In this document: positions 48,209 through 57,709 of the stretch, piece after piece | Layout: each line of letters starts with the position of its first letter | Position numbering within the stretch: the first letter of the stretch is position 1 | Source: Ulvibacter antarcticus | Lineage (GTDB): Bacteria; Bacteroidota; Bacteroidia; Flavobacteriales; Flavobacteriaceae | DNA: 64,000 nucleotides | Reading direction: 5' to 3' | Assembly: GCF_003688405.1 (NCBI RefSeq) | Contig: NZ_REFC01000012.1 | Span: forward strand, 558,001-622,000 | The notes under the pieces: generated by a model | What the model saw: the letters and a program-made list of their open reading frames with translations, nothing else | Told to the model about the DNA's origin: nothing | Databases searched by the model: none | Position numbers and translations under genes: made by a program

Positions 48209-49267
48209 CTATCCTTTTTTACTTTGTTTTCTATATTTTCCGGGAGTAATCCCTGTACATTTCACGAAGGCTTTATTGAAGGTGACATTATTATTGAACC
48301 CCGATTCAAAAGCAACGGCAAGAATTTTTAAATGATCTTGTTGTCTATCTCTTAGCAATGCTTTTGCATGTTCTACGCGCTGTAGATTTAGATAATTCGA
48401 AAATGAAGTTGAAAAATTTTCAGAAAAGACCTGTGATACATGATGTGTCTTTTCTTGTATTTTATCGCAAAACTGATTGAGACTCAAAGAACTATTCAAA
48501 AAAACAAAAGGATCTTTTGTCACATTATTAATTTTCTCGACGATACGGTTTCTATCTGTGGTCTTTAAACTACTACTAAAGTATTTTTTTTGTAGCTGTA
48601 TTAATATTTCAGGATACGTATACAGCACGAAACCGGCGATTAATACAATTGTGGATGCCAGGAAAAAGTACAGTACAAACTGTCGATAGCTATCTGCAAA
48701 TCGCGTGAGGTAAGATTGTAATACAGCTGTAAGAAAATAAATCACGGCAACCACTGTTAAATAAACGCCTTGTTGATTATTTCGAAAAACTTTATTCTTT
48801 ATAATTACAAACAACATCAAGAGCCCATAAAAAGTGACATGTGTTGTCCTAATATAATTTAATGGCATCATATGGCTATTAAAATTAATCCTGGTGTATT
48901 CTAATCTTTGAGCCCCCTCAAGTTTAATAATAGGCGCGAGCAGAAAAACAACAAACACTAAAAATGGCAAGGCGTGGAGGAGATGTGTGTATTTAAATTT
49001 CAATTCTGGATGCTGCACATATCTAAAATGCATCCATAATGAGGGACCAAACAAAAGGCAAACAGGATATATTAATAAATAATATTCTGGATAAATGAGC
49101 ACTATATCACTGGTTGTGTATAAAAAATCCAGTTGCTCCAATGTAAATAGAAAAATAAAAATGGCGAGCGTAATATTGGCAGGCGATCTCCTTTTAAAAA
49201 ATAATCCTCCTGCAATGAATACCCCTAAGAAGCAATAAATAAAAATAAAATATCGAAGTACTTCCAC
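48209..49267 (-). CDS. AraC-family regulator with a membrane-embedded N-terminal domain
   Basis: A 352-residue protein. The N-terminal 225 residues have about seven hydrophobic helices (for example LRYFIFIYCFLGVFIAGGLFF and VYLTVVAVIYFLTAVLQSYL). The C-terminal 100 residues form an AraC helix-turn-helix pair with LNLQRVEHAKALL and IAVAFESGF-like LAVAFESGFNNNVTFNKAFVKCTGITPGKYRK. It should sense a signal in the membrane and act on DNA from there. It is a single gene; its target is not evident, but it neighbours exported hydrolase genes. Confidence 0.9.
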   Translation of the reverse strand: MEVLRYFIFIYCFLGVFIAGGLFFKRRSPANITLAIFIFLFTLEQLDFLYTTSDIVLIYPEYYLLIYPVCLLFGPSLWMHFRYVQHPELKFKYTHLLHALPFLVFVVFLLAPIIKLEGAQRLEYTRINFNSHMMPLNYIRTTHVTFYGLLMLFVIIKNKVFRNNQQGVYLTVVAVIYFLTAVLQSYLTRFADSYRQFVLYFFLASTIVLIAGFVLYTYPEILIQLQKKYFSSSLKTTDRNRIVEKINNVTKDPFVFLNSSLSLNQFCDKIQEKTHHVSQVFSENFSTSFSNYLNLQRVEHAKALLRDRQQDHLKILAVAFESGFNNNVTFNKAFVKCTGITPGKYRKQSKKG

Positions 49268-49380
49268 TATATAAATGTAGCCATTTTAAGAAATAAGATT
49301 ATTAAAGATAATTATTCTTAACTAACTAGTTCACTAAATAAATGTAGAACAGCCCTTCAAATGGTACTTTTAAAATAAAA

Positions 49381-50013
49381 ATGAAACTACTAGTATTAAT
49401 AAACTTTGTCCTACTTCTTTTTATCAATTGTGAAAAGAAATCTTCAGCAACTGCGATATATAATCCCGGCCAAGGAGGAGCTGGAAATGCTACTATAGGA
49501 TGTACGAATTACGATTATGGTAATTGGGAAACCTCCTATTATGTTCTACCCTATCCAGTTGATATTTCTTATACTGTAAATTTAAGTCATTGCACTAGTT
49601 CCTATCATGCAGAAGGAAGACCGGATCAGTTTGGGATTGATTTTGATATGCCCATCGGCTCTTTAATTACGGCTACAAGAGAAGGTACTGTAATCCATAT
49701 AGAAGAAAGTGGTATCGACGGAGGCTTTCCTAATAATCTAGTGGTAGTGCAACAAAACGATAATACCTATGCCCAATATATGCACTTAACAGAAAACGGC
49801 GCCATCGTATCTGTAGGCGATGTAGTTGAAAAAGGATCTCATATAGGATATAGTGGTTCAACCGGCTTAGCAGGATACCCTCACCTCCATTTTATTGTTA
49901 CCATTGAATCATGGGAGTATCCATATGTAGGAATTCCTTATAACTTCAAGAATACAGAAGCAAACCCACATAGTTTACAATTAGGCAAAAGCTATACCGC
50001 CCTACCTTATTAA
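49381..50013 (+). CDS. M23-family (LytM-like) peptidase lipoprotein with a substituted zinc ligand
   Basis: A 210-residue lipoprotein: lipobox FINC (Cys17), then a LytM domain (about 75-190). Zn-site residues visible are Asp87 in GIDF and His170 in HLHF, with His168 and His135 as catalytic histidines. The canonical first histidine of HxxxD is Gln83 (QFGID), so zinc binding may be weak or use glutamine. Many Bacteroidota M23 proteins show such changes. It could be a scaffold or regulator of amidases or an active cell-wall or peptide hydrolase. It is a single gene on the plus strand, next to M28 and M1 peptidase genes. Confidence 0.85.
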   Translation: MKLLVLINFVLLLFINCEKKSSATAIYNPGQGGAGNATIGCTNYDYGNWETSYYVLPYPVDISYTVNLSHCTSSYHAEGRPDQFGIDFDMPIGSLITATREGTVIHIEESGIDGGFPNNLVVVQQNDNTYAQYMHLTENGAIVSVGDVVEKGSHIGYSGSTGLAGYPHLHFIVTIESWEYPYVGIPYNFKNTEANPHSLQLGKSYTALPY

Positions 50014-50079
50014 GATAAGTTATTAAAATGTACCATAAAAGCCATCTTTTAGCTATTTTTAATCCAAAGTTTTTGGAAA

Positions 50080-51411
50080 ATGAAAATATGTTTATCGGTT
50101 ATAGGATTATTTATAACTTTCACTACAATATCTCAGACCGATTCCCGTATCTATAATATTATCAATGAGGTTTCTTCAGAAAGAATTGAAGCCGACATCA
50201 CCATTCTCGCCGGATTTGGAACCCGAAACACCTTTAGTGACACTCTTAGCAGTACCCGAGGAATAGGAGCTGCCAGACGTTGGATAAAATCGGAGTTTGA
50301 CAAAATTTCAACCAACTGTAATAATTGTCTGGATGTTTTTTATCAGAAGGATTTGGTACTGGCTGAAGGCAATCGAAGAATTCCAATGGATACTTGGATT
50401 GTAAATGTGGCGGCAATACAAAAAGGAACAAAGTATCCAAATCGTTATATCATTATGAGCGGTGATATCGATTCCCGAAATAGTGATGGCAATGATTTCA
50501 CCAAAGACGCGCCCGGTGCAAACGATAATGCCAGCGGAATGGCAGGTGCCATTGAAGCGGCCAGAGTTTTATCAAAGTATTCGTTCGAAAGTAGTATTGT
50601 CTATTTAGGGCTTAGCGGTGAAGAGCAAGGTCTCTTTGGCGGCCAAGGGTTCGCAGCTTTTGCTCAGGAGCAGAAATGGGATATTATTGGCGTACTAAAC
50701 AACGATATGATTGGAAACATAAAAGGCGTTGATGGCGTAATTAGCAATGTGGATTTTAGAATTTTTAGCGAGCCTGTACCTCCCACTGAAACGGAAAAAG
50801 AGCGCAATTCGAGGCGATTTTATGGGGGAGAAGTCGATGGCAACTCCAGACAATTAGCGCGATATGTGTATACTACTACTAAAACCTATATGCCCGAAAT
50901 GAATCCAATGTTGATCTATAGATTAGATCGTTTTGGACGTGGAGGCCATCATAGACCTTTCAACGATCTTGGTTATGCCGGAATAAGAATCATGGAGGCT
51001 CACGAAAATTATACGCAACAACATCAGGATATTAGAACTGAAAATGGCATTGATTATGGCGACAAATTAGAATTCGTGAATTTCGACTACGCCAGAAAAT
51101 TAACGGCAGTAAATGCTATTACAATGGCAAGTCTTGCTTGGTCTCCTCCCGCTCCCACAAACGTTGCTATAGGGGGAATCGTCGAGCCATCGGTGAAGTT
51201 AAAATGGGAAAAGAAAGATGGAGCTGTAGGCTATAAAATATATTGGCGCGATACCACCTCCCCTACTTGGGATTATAGTAGGTTTGTAGGTGATGTTTCA
51301 GAATTTACTTTAAACGGAATTGTTATTGATAACTTTTTCTTCGGAATTGCATCCGTTGGAAAAGACGGTCATGAAAGTACTGTAGTTTTTCCTGAAGCCG
51401 TTTTCAGGTAG
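50080..51411 (+). CDS. M28-family metallopeptidase with C-terminal fibronectin-type domain
   Basis: An exported aminopeptidase-like enzyme of 443 residues. After a signal peptide (about 1-19) the M28 domain shows GANDNASGMAGAIEAARVL with a Zn-bridging Asp149, the catalytic SGEEQGLFGG (Glu181, Glu182) and NNDMIGN. The first metal motif reads SGDIDSR (Asp129, Asp131), where many M28 enzymes have GHxDS, so one ligand is Asp in place of His. Residues about 350-440 form a fibronectin type III-like sandwich (PAPTNVAIGG..VKLKWEKKDGAVGYKIYW). It probably takes part in periplasmic peptide degradation. There is no operon partner on the same strand within 100 bp. Confidence 0.88.
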   Translation: MKICLSVIGLFITFTTISQTDSRIYNIINEVSSERIEADITILAGFGTRNTFSDTLSSTRGIGAARRWIKSEFDKISTNCNNCLDVFYQKDLVLAEGNRRIPMDTWIVNVAAIQKGTKYPNRYIIMSGDIDSRNSDGNDFTKDAPGANDNASGMAGAIEAARVLSKYSFESSIVYLGLSGEEQGLFGGQGFAAFAQEQKWDIIGVLNNDMIGNIKGVDGVISNVDFRIFSEPVPPTETEKERNSRRFYGGEVDGNSRQLARYVYTTTKTYMPEMNPMLIYRLDRFGRGGHHRPFNDLGYAGIRIMEAHENYTQQHQDIRTENGIDYGDKLEFVNFDYARKLTAVNAITMASLAWSPPAPTNVAIGGIVEPSVKLKWEKKDGAVGYKIYWRDTTSPTWDYSRFVGDVSEFTLNGIVIDNFFFGIASVGKDGHESTVVFPEAVFR

Positions 51412-51539
51412 TCTCAAAGTTTGAAGTAATTAAAACTCTTTTGTTTCCGGAGTTCTTCAGAATAAAAAGGAAAAGAAATAATGTAAAATTCTGAAGCTGT
51501 TTTCAATACGAGGACACTTCCGAAGATAAAATATATAAA

Positions 51540-53162
51540 ATGAAAAAACTAGTAAGCACACTCTTTCTACTAGCAGTTACAATAAGTTGTTACGCTCAAA
51601 AAATAAGTGAGGAAGAAGAATTAAGAGGTAGTATTACCCCCGAAAGAGAATGGTGGGACCTAATGCATTATGATCTTGCTGTTGAAGTATTTCCTAATCA
51701 AAAGTCAATTAAGGGAAGCAACACTATTACTTATAAAGTTTTAGAAAAAGGTAAACTGCTTCAGATTGATTTGCAGACACCCATGAAAATCGATAAAATT
51801 GAACAAGATGGAAAAAAGTTAAAAATAAAATCTAAAGGAAGTGCTCACTTTATAAAACTTCAGAAAAGTCAGAAAAAAGGAGACGAAAACAAGCTCACAA
51901 TTTATTTCTCCGGAAAGCCTGTGGAAGCAAAGAGACCACCGTGGGATGGCGGATTTACATGGAGTAAGGATGAAAATGGCAAAGATTTTATTGCTACTTC
52001 CAATCAAGGCATCGGTTCCAGTATTTGGTGGCCGAATAAGGATCATCCATACGACGAACCTGATAATGGAGTAACAATAGCCGTTACTGCGCCGAAAGAT
52101 CTTATGGATGTCTCTAACGGACGTCTTATTAATACAATTGATAATGGAACGACGAAGACTTGGGTTTGGAATGTTGTTAATCCAATCAATAACTATGGAG
52201 TAAATATTAATATAGGTGATTATGTGCATTTTGGTGAAACTTTCGAGGGACTAAACGGTGATCTCGATATGGATTATTATGTACTTCGTGGAAATCTTGA
52301 AAAAGCGAAAGATCAGTTTTTACAAGCTCCTATGATGATGCATGCATTCGAATACTGGTTTGGACCGTATCCGTTTTACGAAGATGGTTATAAATTGGTT
52401 GAGGCTCCTTATTTAGGGATGGAACATCAAAGCAGTGTAACCTACGGAAATAGGTACCAAAATGGGTATCTGGGCACCGATCTTTCTGAATCAGGATGGG
52501 GTTTACGGTTCGATTTTATAATAATTCATGAGTCGGGACATGAGTGGTTTGCCAACAACATTACCAACAAAGACGTGGCCGATATGTGGATCCATGAAGG
52601 GTTTACGGCATATTCTGAAAATTTATATCTAAGTTATCAATTTAGTGACGAAGCTGCTTCTGAGTATGTCCTCGGAACTCGCCAATTAATTCGCAACGAC
52701 CGTCCAATAATTGGAACCTACAACGCAAATCGACGAGGCAGCAATGATATGTATTATAAAGGGTCGAATATTTTACATACGGTTCGACAGATCATTAACG
52801 ATGATAAACAGTGGCGATCAATCCTTAAAGGTTTAAACAAGGATTTTTACCATCAAACAGTTACTAGTAAGCAGGTAGAAGAATACATTAGTGAGAAGAG
52901 CGGAATTGACCTTTCACTTTTTTGGGATCAATACTTACGTACCGTTGAAATTCCACGTTTCGAATACACCAAGGACGGAATGAATTTAAAGTACAGATTT
53001 ACTAACGGAATTGAAAACTTTAAAATGCCTCTTATCGTCTATATCAATGGTAATGAAGAATGGATTACTCCAACTACCGAATGGCAAATGATGGAGTTCA
53101 AAGAGCCGATAGAAACTGTAGATGTGAAAAAAGACTTTTACGTGGATTTTAATGATGAATGA
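51540..53162 (+). CDS. M1-family metallopeptidase (aminopeptidase N-like)
   Basis: An exported zinc aminopeptidase of 540 residues. Signal peptide about 1-19; beta-sandwich domain with DLAVEVFPNQKSIKGSNTITY; and the catalytic domain with GMEHQSSVTYG. The zinc motif HESGH is at 330-334, with the third ligand Glu353 in WIHEGFTAYSE (HExxH-18-E). A C-terminal helical domain is short compared with PepN. It cleaves N-terminal residues from peptides in the periplasm, and together with the M28 and amidohydrolase genes it forms a peptide-use neighbourhood. Confidence 0.93.
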   Translation: MKKLVSTLFLLAVTISCYAQKISEEEELRGSITPEREWWDLMHYDLAVEVFPNQKSIKGSNTITYKVLEKGKLLQIDLQTPMKIDKIEQDGKKLKIKSKGSAHFIKLQKSQKKGDENKLTIYFSGKPVEAKRPPWDGGFTWSKDENGKDFIATSNQGIGSSIWWPNKDHPYDEPDNGVTIAVTAPKDLMDVSNGRLINTIDNGTTKTWVWNVVNPINNYGVNINIGDYVHFGETFEGLNGDLDMDYYVLRGNLEKAKDQFLQAPMMMHAFEYWFGPYPFYEDGYKLVEAPYLGMEHQSSVTYGNRYQNGYLGTDLSESGWGLRFDFIIIHESGHEWFANNITNKDVADMWIHEGFTAYSENLYLSYQFSDEAASEYVLGTRQLIRNDRPIIGTYNANRRGSNDMYYKGSNILHTVRQIINDDKQWRSILKGLNKDFYHQTVTSKQVEEYISEKSGIDLSLFWDQYLRTVEIPRFEYTKDGMNLKYRFTNGIENFKMPLIVYINGNEEWITPTTEWQMMEFKEPIETVDVKKDFYVDFNDE

Positions 53163-53211
53163 CATATGATGTTAGAAGTTTATTTTGGTTTTGAATTAGT
53201 CATTACCGTAA

Positions 53212-53381
53212 ACTGAACACTGAACACTTCTGAAAGCTGGGAGTTGGGAGTTGGGAGTTGGGAGCTGGGAGCTGGAAATTGGATGTTGGATGTTGGATGT
53301 TGGATGTTGGATGTTGGAAGTGGAAGTTGGGGCTGGAAGCTGGAAGCTTTGAAACTTTGAAACTCTGTGTCTTTGAATCTT
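53212..53381. repeat. Long period-7 tract upstream of the YdeI-like gene
   Basis: Two ACTGAAC units are followed by an imperfect unit and a short spacer. Next come ten exact-register heptamers from 53237 (CTGGGAG, TTGGGAG x3, CTGGGAG, CTGGAAA, TTGGATG x4) plus one more TTGGATG and TTGGAAG (to 53320). Two 6-bp units, two CTGGAAG units and a tail of CTTTGAA/ACTTTGA-type heptamers end at about 53381. Unit sequence resembles the array at 16306-16459, but no four-helix-bundle gene is present. Confidence 0.85.
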
Positions 53382-53399
53382 ACTTATAAAAATGCCAAC

Positions 53400-53966
53400 A
53401 TGGAAAAACCAGAAATCTACTTTCCCAGAGATATAGAATGGCGGGAATGGTTGCATATTAATCATACGGAATATGCACAGGGTGTCTATCTTATTTTCTA
53501 TAAACTGGAATTAAACGTGCCTTCGATGCGTTGGGAAGAGGCCGTAAAAGTGGCTTTGTGTTATGGCTGGATAGATAGCACTGTGAAGAGTCTTGGCAAC
53601 GGGAAAAGAAGGCAATATTTTTGTCCTAGAAATCCTAAAAGTACCTGGAGCGGTCTCAATAAAAGTCACATAGATGAGCTCGAACGGCAAGGTCTGATTC
53701 ATGAAAGCGGTAAAAGAAGCATTACACTTGCCAAAAAATCCGGAACCTGGAGCGCCATGGACGATGTCGAAAATCTAGTGATTCCACAAGAGCTTCAGCA
53801 TGCTTTCGACTTACATCCACTCGCCTTTGGAAATTATAAGCGTTTCGCCCCTAGTTATCGTAAAAGCTATTTGAGTTGGCTACGACAGGCAAAACGCGAC
53901 GAAACCCGTTTGAAAAGAATCTCAGAAATTATAAAACTCTGTCTTCAGAATAAAAAGTCACGATAA
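53400..53966 (+). CDS. YdeI/OmpD-associated family protein
   Basis: A 188-residue cytoplasmic protein. It has WREWLHINHTEYAQGVYLIFYK near the start, then the family signature WEEAVKVALCYGWIDSTVKSLGNGKRRQYFCPRNPKSTWSGLNK, and a C-terminal four-helix segment typical of the OmdA group (RKSYLSWLRQAKRDETRLKRISEIIKL). Related proteins are linked to outer-membrane-protein expression or peptide stress, but the biochemical role is not known. ATG 53400 is chosen; the longer frame begins inside the period-7 tract. The tract ends less than 20 bp before the start codon, so the gene's leader is repeat-derived. Confidence 0.88.
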   Translation: MEKPEIYFPRDIEWREWLHINHTEYAQGVYLIFYKLELNVPSMRWEEAVKVALCYGWIDSTVKSLGNGKRRQYFCPRNPKSTWSGLNKSHIDELERQGLIHESGKRSITLAKKSGTWSAMDDVENLVIPQELQHAFDLHPLAFGNYKRFAPSYRKSYLSWLRQAKRDETRLKRISEIIKLCLQNKKSR

Positions 53967-54048
53967 GGTCAGCAATGGTCTACACATAATTTAAATTCTT
54001 CAATTCCGTATTTATTATGCTATATTTAACCTTCAAAAATCTATATAA

Positions 54049-57000
54049 ATGCGGCTATTACTAACCATACTGATCGTTTTAATTTCAACTAATGTAAACG
54101 CTCAAAAGAAGAAAAAGAAAGAAAAAGAAGAAGAAGAAATCAAATGGGAGGTAACTGCCCCGGGAAAAGATTTCAATTACAAAACTCATAGTTTTACCAC
54201 AGACGAAGGAACATGGATGAATCTTGATGTGAGTCCGAACGGTCAGTCGATTGTTTTTGATATGTTGGGCGATATCTATTCTATGCCTATAAGCGGTGGT
54301 AAAGCAAAAGTGCTTCGGAAAGGAATCCCGTTCGAAGTACAGCCTCGTTTTAGTCCTGATGGACAAAAAATTTCATTTACAAGTGACGCGGGAGGTGGTG
54401 ATAATATTTGGGTGATGAATGTCGACGGAAGTGATGCAAAGCAAGTAACAAAAGAAGATTTTAGACTGCTCAACAATGCTTTCTGGATGCCTGATGGAAA
54501 TTCCTTCGTTGCACGGAAGCATTTCACTTCTCGAAGAAGTCTAGGAGCCGGCGAAATGTGGCAATATCATATTACCGGAGGCGAAGGATTACAATTAACC
54601 GAACGCAAGAATGATCAGCAAGATGTAAATGAGCCTTGGATTTCTTCAGATGGGAAATATATGTATTACTGTGAAGATGTATATCCGGGAGGTAATTTTC
54701 AGTATAATAAAGATCCTAATAGTCAGATTTACGAAATTAAACGCTATAGCTTCGAAGATGGCAAGATCGAAACAATAACCGGAGGTCCTGGTAGTGCCAT
54801 GCGATCAACTCTTTCAAGAGATGACAAAAAGATGGCATTTGTAAAACGAGTGCGTGAAAAAACAGTACTCTATATTCATGATTTGGAAACTGGGGAAGAA
54901 TGGCCAATCTACGATGAGTTAAATAAGGATCAAAGTGAAACCTGGGCCATTTTTGGAACCTATCCTAATTTTAGCTGGATGCCAAATAACACAGAAATTG
55001 TATTTTGGAGTGGCGGAAAATTACATAAGATTGATATCGATTCGCGCCAAATAACCAACATTCCTTTTTCGGTCGATGTACATATTGACCTGGCAAAAAC
55101 TGTTCATTTCGATACACCAATCGAAACGGAATCTTTTACTCCAAAAATGATTCGCCACACTGTGACTTCTCCTAACGAAAAATTAATTATCTTTAATGCG
55201 CTGGGATACCTTTGGAAAAAAGAATTACCAAATGGAACACCAGTAAGACTAACAAAAGGCACTGATTTTGAATTCGAACCGCAATTCTCCCCAAACGGAA
55301 ACGATATCGTTTACGTTGTTTGGAACGATATTGAAAAAGGTGCCATTTTTAAAATACCTTCAGTCGGAGGTACTCCCGAGAAATTAACTTCTACCAAGGG
55401 AATTTACAGAACACCTTCCTATTCTCCGGATGGTCGAACCATTGTATTCAGAAAAGAAGAAGGAAATACAGATCAAGGAATTTCGTTTACAAAGAATCCT
55501 GGAATTTATACAATGAATTCCTTTGGTAAAAACGAAGAAAAAATCAATGATAAAGGGCAATTTCCTCTGTTTAACAAGACGGGAGATCGCATATTTCTAC
55601 AAACCGGAGGAACTTACTTTGGTGAAAAAACCAAAAGCTTAATCAGTGTAAATTTACAAGGAGATGATGAAAAAATACATATCACTTCCAATTATGCCAA
55701 CAGATTAGTACCGAGTCCGGATAACAAATGGATTGCTTTCACCAATCTTCATAAAGTATTTTTGGCCCCCTTAGTCCTAAACGGACGCACGGTTGATTTG
55801 GATAATAATTCTAAATCGGTGCCGGTTTCACAGATTGCTAAAGATGCCGGAATTAGTATACATTGGTCACCAGACAGTAAAAAAGTGATGTGGACTCTTG
55901 GAGACGAATATTTTAGTAATGAGGTGAAAAACCGATTTACTTTTTTACCCGGTTCACCAGAAACGGTTCCAGAAATGACTACAGAAGGTATTAAAATCGG
56001 GCTTAACGCATCTGTAGATAAGCCTTCGGGGAGAATAGCTTTCGCCAATGCGAGGATTATTACTATGGATGGTGATAAAGTAATCGAGAATGGAAATATT
56101 ATTATAAAAAACAATAAAATCGAGACAATAGGAGATGCCGCAACCACTCCCATTCCATCCGATGCTAAAATATATTTGTCACTAGGTAAAACTATAATGC
56201 CTGGAATGGTCGACGCACATGCGCATATTGGTGCATTTAGATCCGGACTTACAACACAGCAGAATTGGCAGTTTATGGCGAATCTCGCTTTTGGAGTCAC
56301 AACTTCCCATGATCCATCAGCAAATACTGAAACGGTCTTTGCACTTTCAGAATTGCAGAAATCCGGAGGACTCACAGGTCCTCGAATCTACTCTACGGGG
56401 TTTATTCTCTACGGTGCCGATGGTGATTTCAAAGCAGTCATCAATAGTCTTGAAGATGCCGAAAGCAGTATTAGAAGAACAAAGGCATTTGGAGCAAAAA
56501 GTGTGAAAAGTTACAATCAGCCGAGACGTGACCAGCGTCAACAGGTATTACAAGCTGCACGAGAGATGCAAATCAATGTCGTACCAGAAGGTGGCTCGAC
56601 ATTTTACCATAATATGACCATGATAATCGATGGGCACACTGGGGTGGAACATAATATTCCTGTGGCTCCTGTATACAAGGATGTAAAGGAGATTTGGGGG
56701 AAAAGTGGCACAGGCTACACTCCTACTCTTATCGTCAATTATGGAGGTTTAAATGGCGAATATTACTACTATCAACGAGATAAGGTTTGGGAGAATGAAA
56801 AACTTTTGAATTTCACACCACGTTCAATCATCGATAGCAGATCCAGACATCGTACAATGGTTCCAGAAAAAGAATATGAAAACGGACATATTTTGGTTTC
56901 AAAAACCGCTAAGGAACTAAGTGATTCAGGCGTAAAAGTAAATATGGGAGCTCATGGTCAATTACAAGGTCTGGGGGCGCATTGGGAAACCTGGATGCTC

Positions 57001-57351
57001 GCTGCCGGTGGTATGAGCAACCTTGAAGCACTCAAAACAGCAACTATTAATAGTGCGCAATATATCGGCGCAGGAAATGACATCGGTTCTTTGGAAGAAG
57101 GTAAATTAGCAGACCTCATCGTATTTTCTAAGAATCCTTTAGAGGATATTGAGAATACACAGTATATCGATAAAGTAATGGTGAATGGAAGATTATATGA
57201 CGCCGAAACCATGGATGAAATGGGCAATACAATTAAAGAAAGACTTCCATTCTTCTGGGAAATGGATAAGGCGAGTGAAGCTTTTCCATGGCATGAAGAA
57301 ACACATGGATTTATGAACGGCGGCTGTGGCTGCCATATTGGAAAACAGTAA
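54049..57351 (+). CDS. Exported amidohydrolase fused to a TolB-like beta-propeller
   Basis: An 1100-residue exported protein. Signal peptide 1-18, then a lysine/glutamate run. PD40/TolB-type propeller repeats cover about 45-640 (DVSPNGQSIVFDMLGDIYSMP, PRFSPDGQKISFTSD, PSYSPDGRTIVFRKEE). A C-terminal amidohydrolase domain begins near 665, with MVDAHAHIG (HxH near 723), EHNIPVAP, and NSAQYIGAGNDIGSLEEGKLADLIVFSKNPL. The tail ends in GGCGCHIGK, a cysteine-rich terminus. The propeller may feed peptides to the hydrolase, as in tricorn-type systems; that is inference. The closest duties are peptide or dipeptide breakdown outside the cytoplasm. Confidence 0.9.
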   Translation: MRLLLTILIVLISTNVNAQKKKKKEKEEEEIKWEVTAPGKDFNYKTHSFTTDEGTWMNLDVSPNGQSIVFDMLGDIYSMPISGGKAKVLRKGIPFEVQPRFSPDGQKISFTSDAGGGDNIWVMNVDGSDAKQVTKEDFRLLNNAFWMPDGNSFVARKHFTSRRSLGAGEMWQYHITGGEGLQLTERKNDQQDVNEPWISSDGKYMYYCEDVYPGGNFQYNKDPNSQIYEIKRYSFEDGKIETITGGPGSAMRSTLSRDDKKMAFVKRVREKTVLYIHDLETGEEWPIYDELNKDQSETWAIFGTYPNFSWMPNNTEIVFWSGGKLHKIDIDSRQITNIPFSVDVHIDLAKTVHFDTPIETESFTPKMIRHTVTSPNEKLIIFNALGYLWKKELPNGTPVRLTKGTDFEFEPQFSPNGNDIVYVVWNDIEKGAIFKIPSVGGTPEKLTSTKGIYRTPSYSPDGRTIVFRKEEGNTDQGISFTKNPGIYTMNSFGKNEEKINDKGQFPLFNKTGDRIFLQTGGTYFGEKTKSLISVNLQGDDEKIHITSNYANRLVPSPDNKWIAFTNLHKVFLAPLVLNGRTVDLDNNSKSVPVSQIAKDAGISIHWSPDSKKVMWTLGDEYFSNEVKNRFTFLPGSPETVPEMTTEGIKIGLNASVDKPSGRIAFANARIITMDGDKVIENGNIIIKNNKIETIGDAATTPIPSDAKIYLSLGKTIMPGMVDAHAHIGAFRSGLTTQQNWQFMANLAFGVTTSHDPSANTETVFALSELQKSGGLTGPRIYSTGFILYGADGDFKAVINSLEDAESSIRRTKAFGAKSVKSYNQPRRDQRQQVLQAAREMQINVVPEGGSTFYHNMTMIIDGHTGVEHNIPVAPVYKDVKEIWGKSGTGYTPTLIVNYGGLNGEYYYYQRDKVWENEKLLNFTPRSIIDSRSRHRTMVPEKEYENGHILVSKTAKELSDSGVKVNMGAHGQLQGLGAHWETWMLAAGGMSNLEALKTATINSAQYIGAGNDIGSLEEGKLADLIVFSKNPLEDIENTQYIDKVMVNGRLYDAETMDEMGNTIKERLPFFWEMDKASEAFPWHEETHGFMNGGCGCHIGKQ

Positions 57352-57397
57352 TTCGTGCTTTCGTTCGGAAGCAAAAAAGCTGCAATTGAAGTCAATT

Positions 57398-57709
57398 ATG
57401 AATATTAGAGCTATTTGGCATTTTTATAAGACCTTACTACCTTTTATAATAAGCTTTACTCTGTTGTCAAAAATAATTTTCGGGAGTTTGATTGCCGTTT
57501 TTCTTATACCAACTTTTGGTATTCTCCTTGGGTTTTTAGGGTTTTGGTTGATCAAGAAACAGGAGTTTTATTTTTATCACAATTTGGGCTTCAACAAATG
57601 GAAATTGTTTAAATCGGCATTTCTATTAAACCTAATTGTTGGTGTTCCGCTAATAATCATCTTATTAATTATAGTAACCCTTTTCTTTGGCGACACTAAA
57701 CTTATATAA
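57398..57709 (+). CDS. Small membrane protein, likely permease partner of the downstream ABC ATPase
   Basis: A 103-residue protein with about three hydrophobic helices (about 10-30, 32-52 and 76-98) and a short basic loop (LGFNKWKLFK). ATG 57398 (MNIRAIWHFY) is used because the frame before it runs back into the end of the propeller-amidohydrolase gene. The ATPase gene starts within its 3' end (57687), a 23-bp overlap, which points to coupled translation and a shared complex. The protein is much smaller than usual ABC permeases, so it may oligomerise or be only part of the transporter. The function is unknown. Confidence 0.72.
   Translation: MNIRAIWHFYKTLLPFIISFTLLSKIIFGSLIAVFLIPTFGILLGFLGFWLIKKQEFYFYHNLGFNKWKLFKSAFLLNLIVGVPLIIILLIIVTLFFGDTKLI

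Noticed and set aside
53196-53465. Minus-strand frame with SNIQHPT-type repeats
   Set aside because: Antisense of the period-7 tract and of the YdeI-like gene start.
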